From NCBI GenBank assembly GCA_036703275.1, contig DATNPK010000096.1, positions 1-64,000 of the forward strand: DNA of 64,000 nucleotides. The letters run 5' to 3'. Below, one piece after another: positions 1 to 9,500 of this stretch. Within the stretch, counting starts at the first letter, position 1. The number at the start of each line of letters is the position of its first letter. This DNA is from Coleofasciculaceae cyanobacterium. Lineage in GTDB: Bacteria; Cyanobacteriota; Cyanobacteriia; Cyanobacteriales; Xenococcaceae. The position numbers were made by a program, and so were the translations under genes. The notes under the pieces are model-generated. The model did not search any database, was not told the origin of the DNA, and saw only the letters and a program-made list of their open reading frames with translations.

Positions 1-528
1 GATTATCCATATGGTTATAGTCCAAAGGGAGAAAGATGTTATGCACTTAAATCTGGAAAGAGAAAAGAGAGAGTTAGTTGGGTTGCCGCATTAAAAGAAG
101 GAAAAGTATTTGCTCCATTAACTTTTGAGGGGTCATGCAATCGAGATTTATTTGAAACATGGCTGGAAAAAAGTTTGATTCCTCAACTTCAACCAGGGGA
201 TATCATTATTATTGACAATGCTACTTTTCACAAAGGACAAAATATTCAAGAAATAGTAGAAGAGGTGGGATGTCCTAAAGGACGACGCGAAGCTAGTGGT
301 TTACCATACCGCTTCGCGACGCGTAGGACGCGGAGCTAATCCTTTAGGGCTAGTCCTTTAGGGCATATGAAATTTGGTATCTACCTCCCTATTCTCCTGA
401 TTTGAACAAGATAGAGCGTTGGTGGTCTGTTCTCAAAACTTGGATGAAGCAAAGAGTCAAGGAATTTGAAACTGTTCGAGAATGTGTTGATACAGCTTTC
501 AAAAAATGTCAAACACGTATATGCGTAA
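1..528 (+). mobile_element. IS630-family transposase, partial and disrupted
   Basis: This is the C-terminal part of a DDE transposase of the IS630/Tc1 type, which cuts and pastes DNA at TA sites. Frame 1 reads from the window edge through IIIIDNATFHKGQ (second catalytic Asp, DN motif) to TGT at 271-273. The frame then runs into a foreign 95-bp segment and a stop at 337. The family motif YLPPYSPDLNKIE, carrying the final Glu, resumes in another frame at 369 and continues through WWSVLKTWMKQR to a stop at 526-528 if one small indel near 512 is allowed. The 5' half lies outside the window. Sequence after about 533 is condensation-domain code, so the element sits in an NRPS gene. It is non-functional as it stands. 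Confidence 0.88.
274..368. repeat. MITE-like palindromic repeat inserted in the transposase
   Basis: This 95-bp segment splits the transposase exactly between the codons for VEEVGC and EIWYLPPYSP. It begins CCTAAAGGAC (274-283) and carries the perfect reverse complement GTCCTTTAGG at 353-362, so it has 10-bp terminal inverted repeats. Inside, CGCGAAGC (286-293) pairs with GCTTCGCG (311-318) around a 17-nt loop. Positions 335-364 are identical to 55637-55666. A related element lies near 35.3 kb. No reading frame of its own is visible. The six bases 363-368 outside the right repeat could be part of the element or of the target. Confidence 0.7.
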
Positions 529-540
529 CGCTATACAAGC

Positions 541-3143
541 TTAAACTCTCTGGGATTCGTTGTCATGACTCTCTACTGCTAGAACTTAATTACGATCGCA
601 GTTACTTCTCGCCAGAAGCTATTGAGAGTATTGCTAGGCAGTTTCAAACTTTGTTAGAAGATGCCATACAGCATCCAGAGTCAAGGATAGAGCAATTATC
701 TATTTTGCCTCTGAGCGATCGGCATAAAATTCTCCAAGAGTTTAATCAAACTGCAAAAGACTATCCCCAAAACAAATCTATTCAGCAACTATTTGAGGAG
801 CAGGTACAAAAAACTCCCAATGACATGGCGATTATTTTTGAGGAGCAGCAGTTAACCTATGCCCAACTCAATCAGCAAGCCAATCAATTAGCCCATCACT
901 TGCGAAAGAAGGGAGTTAAACCCGAAGTTTTGGTGGGATTGTACTTAGTAAAAATCCTCTTTAGCCATTGTCGGGCTTTTAGGCATTCTCAAAGCAGGTG
1001 GCGCATACTTACCCTAGATGCCAATCTGCCTACAGAAGCCTTGAGGGAGCGCTTAGAAGATACTCAGATAATCTTAACTCAGCAAAATTTAGTTTCTAAT
1101 TTACCTCAATCTACTAGAGAAATAATTTGTCTAGATGCAGACTGGGAAAAAATAGAGAGTGAAAACGATCTTAATCTAATCAACGCCACAACCAAAGAAA
1201 ATTTGGCATATGTCTTGTTTACTTCTGGTTCGACTGGAAAACCCAAAGGAGTAGCTATTGAGCAGCAACAACTCCTCAATTATTACTATGCTGTTGCCGA
1301 CAGGTTTAATTTAGAAGAGAACAAAAGTTTTGCTCTGGTTTCTTCCCTCGCAGCCGATTTAGGGAATACCGTTGTCTTCCCTGCTTTGTTAACTGGTGGT
1401 TGTCTGCATCTTATCTCGCGCGAAAGAGCAACCAATCCCGAAGCATTTGCTGATTATAGCGCTCGCTATTCCCTAGACTGTCTTAAAATCGTTCCCTCGC
1501 ACTTAAATGCTTTACTTAAGTGCGACCAACCCAGAGAAAATATTGCCCAAAAAATGCTTAATCTTGGGTGGAGAAACCTTAAGCTGGCGATTAGTCCATA
1601 AAGTTCAACAGTATCAACCAAAATGCCAAATTTTCAACCACTATGGTCCTACAGAAACCACTGTCGGAGTTTGTACTTTTGCCATTTCCCCAGAAACAAA
1701 TATTTCTGCATCCGCAACAGTACCTTTAGGAAAACCTTTAGTTAATACTCAAATTTACTTACTCGATCGCAGTTTACAACCAGTACCCATCGGTGTACCA
1801 GGAGAACTCTATATTGGGGGCAAAAATCTCGCACGGGGCTATTTTAACCAACCAGAATTAACTGCTGAAAAATTTATTAAGTTTCAGTCCCATTTGAAGG
1901 CAAGTGAGCAAAGATTATATAAAACTGGAGATAAAGCACGTTATTTAGAAGATGGTAATTTAGAATTCTTAGGCAGAATCGACCGTCAAGTTAAAATTCG
2001 GGGTTATAGGATTGAATTAGGTCAAATAGAGTCCACATTACAACAACATCCTAGTATTAAAGATGCGGTCGTCACAGTTACAGTTGACAAGTGCGATCGT
2101 AAACGTCTTGTTGCTTATATCGTCAAAGATCAACAGCAGAGATTAACTGACGAAGACTTACAAAATTTTCTCAGTCAGAAATTTTACCAGACTATATGAT
2201 TCCCCCTGTCTGGGTACAATTAAAGGCTTTACCTCTGACCCTTAATGGCAAGGTAGATCGACAAGCATTACCAGCACCAGAGTCAGTAAAACCCACTTCA
2301 AGCAAGAATTTTATTTCTCCGCGTAATCCGACAGAGACAGTCCTAGCAGATATTTGGGCGCAGGTATTAGAAATTGAACGAGTCAGCATTGATGATAATT
2401 TCTTTGAGCTTGGGGGAGACTCAATTTTAAGTATTCAAATCGTCGCCAAAGTTAATCAAGCTGGTCTACAAGCTACCCCCAAACAAATTTTTGAATATCT
2501 TACCGTCGCTAGTTTAGCAGTAGAGGTAACTACTAAAGATGCTTCATCAGAGATTGGCTTAACCTCCCCAAAAAATAATAGTTATGAACTCTTATTACCA
2601 GAATTAAAAGATAAAATTCCATCCAATCTTATAGATTCAATTGTAGACATCTATGAACTGACACCCATACAAAAAGGAATCCTGTTTCACAGCTTATATG
2701 ATTCGCAAAACGGACTGTACTTATTCCAAACCACATTTACTGTAAAAGCATTGCTTGATATTGATGCTTTTGCTGAAGCTTGGCAACAAGTAGTACAAAG
2801 ACACATTATCTTACGCACAGGTTTCTATTAGAAAGATGTGTCACAACCGCTACAAGTTGTTTATCAACAAGTAACTGTTCCCTTAGAACATTATGATTGG
2901 CGAGAAATTGAGGTCGAGCAACAGCAAGAACAATTGAACTCTTTTTTAAACAGCGATCGCGCTAATGGCTTTGATCTAGAGAAACCCTGTCCGATGCGCT
3001 TGACTTTATTCCGCCTCGCTGATGACGCCTACGAAGTGGTTTGGACTAGACACTTTATTGTAGCAGATGGTTTGACAATTTTACTACTTCTGAGTGAAGT
3101 CGCACAAATTTATCAAGCTATATGTGAACAACAGTCATTTTAA
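541..3143 (+). pseudogene. NRPS remnant: C(tail)-A-PCP-C(N-half)
   Basis: This is a fragment of a modular peptide synthetase. The order is: the last part of a condensation domain (DSLLLELNYDRSYFSPEAIE, about 570-730), an adenylation domain (A3 LFTSGSTGKPKG near 1216, A5 NHYGPTETTVGV near 1637, A8 about 1975-2020), a carrier (LGGDSILSIQ near 2408, Ser for phosphopantetheine), then the first 170-odd residues of another condensation domain (YELTPIQKGILFHSL). Reading the selectivity positions by eye gives DLTKIGHVGK, close to the published Asp code DLTKVGHIGK. Lesions: two compensating frameshifts near 955 and 1012, frameshifts near 1553 and 2180, and a TAG at 2829-2831 where a Trp is expected. 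The last condensation domain has HF instead of the HH pair in its active-site motif and stops at 3141. Non-functional. Confidence 0.9.
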
Positions 3144-3181
3144 ATAATCGCCTAATTTAATCACCAAATTTAAAAGATCTC

Positions 3182-4440
3182 ATGAAAATTTCTGAACAGT
3201 ACGAATCAAATGTTAGAAGTTACTGCCGTAGCTTTCCTACTATATTTAACAAAGCTAAAAAATCAATTATTTATTCTGAATCTCAGGAATACATCGACTT
3301 TTTAGCAGGGGCAGGAGCATTAAACTACGGACATAACAACGATTACATCAAACAAAAAGTAATAGATTACTTAAATGCTGATGCGATCGCTCATGGTTTG
3401 GATTTTTATACTGCCGCTAAAGAAAAATTTATCGCCAAATTTCATAGTTCTATCCTGTCACCAAGAAAACTAGACTATCGTTTACAATTTTGTGGATCCA
3501 CAGGAACAAATGCGGTGGAAGCTGCCTTGAAACTAGCGAGAAAAGTCAAACAAAGAACGGGAATATTTTCCTTTATGGGGGCATTCCATGGCATGATATC
3601 AGGCAGTTTATCAATTACAGGTAATAAAGAAATTCGGGCTGGTATCTCTGGTATTGCTAATGACGTTACCTTTATGCCTTATTCCCACGGCAAAATGGCA
3701 AATTTTGATACTCTGGAATATTTAGAATCTGTACTCGATGATTCTCATTCAGGTATCGCTAAACCAGCAGCAATTATTTTTGAACCCGTACAAGCAGAAG
3801 GAGGAATTATTGTTGCCCCCAGACAATGGATGCAAGAATTAAGAGCTTTGTGCGATCGGCACGATATTTTATTAATCTGTGATGATATTCAAGTTGGTTG
3901 TGGTCGTACTGGGTCTTTTTTCTCCTTTGAAAGAGCAAATATAGTTCCCGATCTAGTTATTCTTTCTAAATCTATTAGTGGTTATGGTTTTCCTATGTCA
4001 TTAGTCTTAATTAAACCAGAACTAGATATCTGGAAAGCAGGTGAACATACAGAAACTTTTCGAGGAAATCAATTAGCATTTGTGGGGCAACTGCTGCACT
4101 TGAATACCGAGAAAACATCGATATAGAAAAAAAAGTTAAACGAAAATAATTCTTCTTGGAAAACTTTTTAAATCAAAAAATCAAACCAATAGATGATCAA
4201 ATAAAAATAACCGGAATTGGGATGATTTGGGGCATCGATCTTAGTAAATTTAATAATCCAAGTCTAGTCAAAAATATAGGCAATTGCTGTTTTGACCGAG
4301 GATTAATTATTGAACGAGTCGGCAGAGAGGATACCGTTCTCAAGATTTTACCCCCTTTGAATATTGAAATGTCGATTTTGCAACAGGGTTGTTCAATAAT
4401 TCAAGAAGTTCTAATTGATTGTTTAACTAAAGATATTTAA
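3182..4440 (+). pseudogene. Diaminobutyrate--2-oxoglutarate aminotransferase (EctB-like), broken
   Basis: This is a class III PLP aminotransferase. The N-terminus NVRSYCRSFPTIF, the FLAGAGALNYGHNN block, GSTGTNAVEAALKLARK, ICDDIQVGCGRTG and the PLP-lysine block LSKSISGYGFPM are those of 2,4-diaminobutyrate aminotransferases, which make L-2,4-diaminobutyrate from aspartate semialdehyde. Those enzymes supply ectoine, siderophore and lipopeptide pathways. The frame is lost at the GGGG run near 4084-4087. It continues as ATAALEYREN in another frame, hits TAA at 4147, and the C-terminal domain (GIGMIWGIDLSKF to KDI) follows to 4440. The gene sits where the middle of a condensation domain should be: half of one ends 38 bp upstream and the last 40-odd residues of one begin right after. 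It probably supplied a building block to the synthetase. Confidence 0.88.
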
Positions 4441-4441
4441 G

Positions 4442-6554
4442 CAACAAACTGTTGAATTATTTAGTAAATATTATCTTAATGCCTTAATAGCTAATATCAA
4501 TAATGTTGACAATTGTCAAATAGCCGATCTGAGCTTAATTACTGAAGGCGATCGCACTCAGATTTTACAAGAGTTTAATCATAATAGTCGAGAGTATCCA
4601 GTTACCAAAACTATCGATCATTTATTTGAAACACAAGTAAATAGCACATCCGATCGCATTGCAGTCAGCTATAAAAATAATCATTTAACCTATCAACAAC
4701 TGAACCAGAAAGCGAATCAATTAGCGAGATTACTTCAGCGATTAAAGATCCAGCCAGGAGAATTTATCGCTGTTATTAAAGCCAGAGATATTAATTTTTT
4801 AATCTCAATTCTGGCAATTTTAAAAGTAGGCGGGGTTTATATACCGATTGATAGTACTTATCCACCTGAAAGAATTAAACACATGGTTACGGATAGTCAA
4901 GTGAAGATTATTTTAACCGATGCAGCTAGTAAAGAATTTTTAAACGAATTAATTGTAGATTGTCCCGAAGTAAAGCATCTGGTTTGTTTAAATGGAGAAG
5001 AAGTAGGGGCGCAAACCTTGCGCCCAGGAAATAAAGAACACAAAGTAGAGATTAATGATTTCAGGTTTTCTTCAGTAGGAGAAAATTTCGATAATCTTAA
5101 TTTAGAGAGAGCAGGAACAGATTTAGCATATACCATCTACACTTCAGGTTCTACGGGATTGCCCAAAGGAGCGATGATAAGACATGGTTGGGCGATTAAT
5201 CATATTTTTGCTCAATTTGAGGCTTTAAACTTAACCCAAGATTTTACTTTCCTTCAAAGTGCGCCTGCTTCTTCTGATATTTCCGTCTGGCAATTTCTCG
5301 CACCTATCCTTATTGGGGATAAGACTATTGTTGTCGATACGGAAACCACCTGTGATCCTCTCCAGCTATTTCAAACCATTCAACAATCAAAAATCACTTT
5401 GCTCGAATTAGTACCAGCGCTACTTAAAGGGTTACTAGAGTATATTTCCCATTTAGCTCCTGAAGTTAGAAAATTACCATGTCTGCAATGGATGATGGTA
5501 ACAGGAGAGTCGGTTTCAGTAACTTTAGTCAATGATTGGCTCAAGTTATATCCTACTATCCCAATTGTTAATGCTTATGGCCCAAGCGAAGCTAGTGACA
5601 ATATTACTCAAGCAATTATTAAGCAACCCTTACCAGCCAACCAACGCACAGTTCCACATTGGCAAATCATTAGCCAACCTGAATTTATATGTTCTAGACA
5701 GGGATTTAAAATTATTACCTATCGGCGTACCAGGGGAAATATGCGTATCTGGTTATGGAGTTGGTGTAGGTTATTGGCAAAACGAAGAAAAAACCCAAGC
5801 TAATTTTGTTCCCAATCCTTTTCCTGAAACAGCCAAACTCTTACCAGGAGTAGAAATAGATTTACTTTATAAAAGAGATTTAGGGCGATGGTTAGATGAC
5901 GGCAGGATAGAATATCTCGGTAAAATTGATAATCAAGTTAAAATTCGCGGATTTCGGATTGAATTGGGAGAAATTGAAGCAGTTTTAAGTCAACATCCAG
6001 AGATTGAAGCCGCAGTTGCGATCGCTCTAGAAGATGATTCAAGAGATAAAACGTTAGTAGCCTATGTCGTACCTAAAAATATCGGTCTGGTAAATAATAG
6101 TGAACTCATTCTACAGCTACGCCAGTTTCTCGAAGCAAGATTACCCCAGCAGATGATTCCCTCCGCTTTAATGGCTTTACACGCCTTACCACTAAGCCCA
6201 AGTGGCAAAATAGATAAACGAGCATTACCTGAAATTCAAGATGCCCCCAAAGAATTTATCCCACCCCAGACATTGACCGAAAAAACTATAGCAACTATTT
6301 GACAAGAGGTATTAAAGCGAGCGCAAATTAGCTTAGACGATGACTTTTTCGCTCTGGGGGGACACTCTCTGTTAGCTACCCAAGTTATTTCACGCTTAAG
6401 GGAGCAATACCCACAAGAAATACCTTTACGTAGTTTATTTGAAGAGACAACAGTAGCTAAATTAGCTACTTATCTTGACAGGATGCAAAGCCTACAACAA
6501 TTACAGACTATCCCCACGGATCTAGCAAACGATCGCGAGGAAATTGAACTATGA
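4442..6554 (+). pseudogene. NRPS remnant: C(tail)-A-PCP
   Basis: Open reading in frame 2 starts directly after the aminotransferase stop and has no ATG until 4883. The first residues (QQTVELFSKYYLNALIA) are a condensation-domain tail. The adenylation domain follows: A3 IYTSGSTGLPKG near 5138, A4 SDISVWQF near 5275, A5 NAYGPSEASDN near 5569, A8 about 5922-5960. A frameshift near 5660 moves the frame. The selectivity residues read by eye are DIWEMTADNK, which I cannot assign to a substrate. A TGA at 6300-6302 replaces the Trp or Arg expected in the carrier's first helix; the carrier (FFALGGHSLLATQV) then runs to TGA 6552-6554. Its stop overlaps the next start codon (ATGA), so the two synthetases were translationally coupled. 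Confidence 0.9.
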
Positions 6555-9500
6555 AAACCATCAACGAGTTATTATCCCATCTTAATAGTTTAGATGTCAA
6601 ACTCTGGACTGAAGACATCCCAGGAGATACTTCCGAGGTGCGCTTGCGCTGCAATGCTCCGAAAGACGTACTTACACCAGACTTAAAAAGCGAACTAGCA
6701 CAACGTAAAGCAGAAATTTTAGAGTTTCTGCTTCAGCTTAACCTGTCTTCAACTGCGATCAAACCCGTTTCCCGAACTGATAATATCTCTCTATCCTTTG
6801 CTCAACAACGGTTATGGTTTGTCGATCGCTTAGAACCAGGGAATCCTTTTTATAATCAACCCGCTGCTTTACGTTTAACTGGTGAGCTTCAAATTGACAT
6901 CCTAGAACAGAGTTTGCAGGAAATTATTAGACGACATGAAATTTTAAGAACCACATTTACCACCGTCGCAAGACAAACCGTTCAAGTTATTAAGTCAGAA
7001 GTTAATTTTCAGCTTCTAGTCATCGATATAAGTAATTTATCACCAATCGAAAAAGAAGCAAAAGTTAAACAACTAGCACCACAAGAAGCGCGATATCCAT
7101 TCGACTTAGAACGAGACTTATTACTGCGAGTTAAACTGCTAAAATGCGATCGTCAAGAACATATAATTCTATTTACTACTCACCATATCGTCTCTGATGG
7201 CTGGTCAACAGGCATTTTAATTCAAGAAATAGCTACTCTCTATCAAGCATTTCTGGCAGGAAAACCATCCCCATTACCAGAACTTCCAATTCAATATGTT
7301 GACTTTGCTCTGTGGCAACGAGATTATTTGCAAGGAGAAACACTAGAGACTCAAAAAAATTATTGGCTCCAGCAATTAGAAAACGCTCCTAAAATTTTAG
7401 AACTACCTACAGACCATCCAAGACCAGCAACTCAAACTTTTCGAGGTGCAAAATACTCATTTAACTTATCTCAAGAATTATCCGCAGCTTTAAATAAATT
7501 GAGTCAGCAGCAGGGAAGTACCCTTTTTATGACTCTTCTAGCAGCATTCGAGACAATGCTATGGCGTTATACAGGACAAGAAGATATTGTAGTCGGTACT
7601 ACCATTGCCAATCGTAACCGAGCAGAAATAGAAGGGTTAATCGGGTTTTTCGTTAATACCTTAGTGTTGAGAACTAGTTTGACGGGAGAACCGAGTTTTG
7701 AAGAATTACTCAAGCGAGTGCGAGAAGTAGCATTAGGAGCTTATGCCCATCAGGATTTGCCTTTTGAATTGTTGGTTGAGCAATTACGACCAGAGCGACA
7801 CTTAAGCTATACACCACTTTTTCAAGTAATGTTTGTGCTTCAGAATGCTCCAATGTCGGCATTAGAGTTACCTGGTTTGACTTTGAGCACATTGGAAGGT
7901 GAAAGTGATACTTCTACTTCTAAGTTCGATCTAACTCTATATATGACAGAAACCGAGTCTGGATTAGAGGGATGTTTTGAATATAATACTGACCTATTTG
8001 AGCCTACAACTATTACTCGAATGGTAGGACATTTACAGACAATGCTTGAGGCAATTGTTGCTAATCCGCAACAGCGTTTGTCAGAACTACCATTCTTAAC
8101 TAAACCAAAACAGCAGCAGTTATTAGTCGAATGGAATAACACTCAGGTAAATTATTCTCAAGATCAATGCCTACATCAACTATTTGAAGCCCAGGTAGAG
8201 AAAACACCTGATGCGATCGCAGTTGTTTTTGAAGATGAAGCATTGACCTATACACAATTAAATCAAAAAGCCAATCAACTAGCGCATTATTTAAAGTCTC
8301 TCGAAGTTGCTTCGGGAGTGCTGGTGGGCATCTGTATTGAACCATCCTTAGAACAAGTGGTGAGCTTGCTGGGTATTCTCAAAGCTTAGATCCCAACTAT
8401 CCGCAAGAAAGACTGGCATTCATGCTGGAAGATTGCAATGTGCGTATCATATTGACGAAGTCAGAGGAGTTGCGCGAGCTTGCATCGCCCAAAGCTCTGA
8501 CTTGGCAATCTCTGACCGAAAAGATTTCTTCTCAACAAGCCCATATCGTCTGTCTGAATAGGGATAAAGATGCCATTGCTAGAGAAAGTGTTGCCAATTT
8601 AAATTATCAAACACCACTGGATGATCTGGCATATGCCATCTATACATCAGGCTCTACTGGAAGACCTAAAGCCGTTCTCGGAAAAATTCGCGGCATTGTC
8701 AATCGCCTGCATTGGATCTGGGAAACTATACCATTTACAGCAGATGAGGTTTGCTGTCAAAAAACATCCATCAATTTTGTCGACCATGTCGCGGAGATAT
8801 TTTCTCCTCTTCTCAAAGGAATTCCTCTGGTAATCGTTCCCGATAATGTACGGAGCGATATCCCCCAGCTAATGAGCTTGTTAAGCGATAAAAAAATAAC
8901 TAGAATTGTTCTCGTTCCATCATTGCTAAGAGTAATACTGAACAGTGCGCCCCAACAACTGTCACAACTTCAACATCTTAAATATGTCTTTTGTAGCGGG
9001 GAAGCCCTGCCATTAAAGTTGGCTGAAACATTTCACCAGAAACTCAGTTCAGCCAGATTGTTCAATTTTTATGGCTCTTCAGAAATTGCTGCTGATGTTA
9101 CCTGCTTTGAAGTTAATTTTTGGGAAACACGCCAAAGAATACTGCAATATTTCAAGCCAGAAGTTGTTCGTGGTGCATCTGAAGATCGGGTTCTTGGGGT
9201 TTATCAAAAACCTTTTACCAAGCCTGGCGTAAGTCCAGAAATGCTGGCTACAAAATTTCAACGGAGCGAGTTGCCTTTACATCCGATAACAGTTGACGAT
9301 TATCACGATAGATTTACCCAAGAGGTACTTCCATACGCGATCGATACAGCATCTCCTACATTTATTGGGCATATGACATCGGCTTTGCCCGATTTTATGC
9401 ACGATATGAGCAAGATTATCTCGCGATTAAACCAAAATCTAGTCAAAATCGAAACATCAAAGTCTTTGATCTTTTTGGAACGAGAGGCGATCGCCATGCT

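Noticed and set aside
402-1601. A single 399-residue protein starting in the transposase and running into the adenylation domain
   Set aside because: It joins the end of an IS630 transposase to condensation and adenylation code through an indel, and residues 185-205 are out of frame; not a real protein.
3182-4440. Ectoine pathway member (ectB) as the aminotransferase's role
   Set aside because: No ectA or ectC nearby and it is lodged between NRPS parts; a building-block role is more likely.
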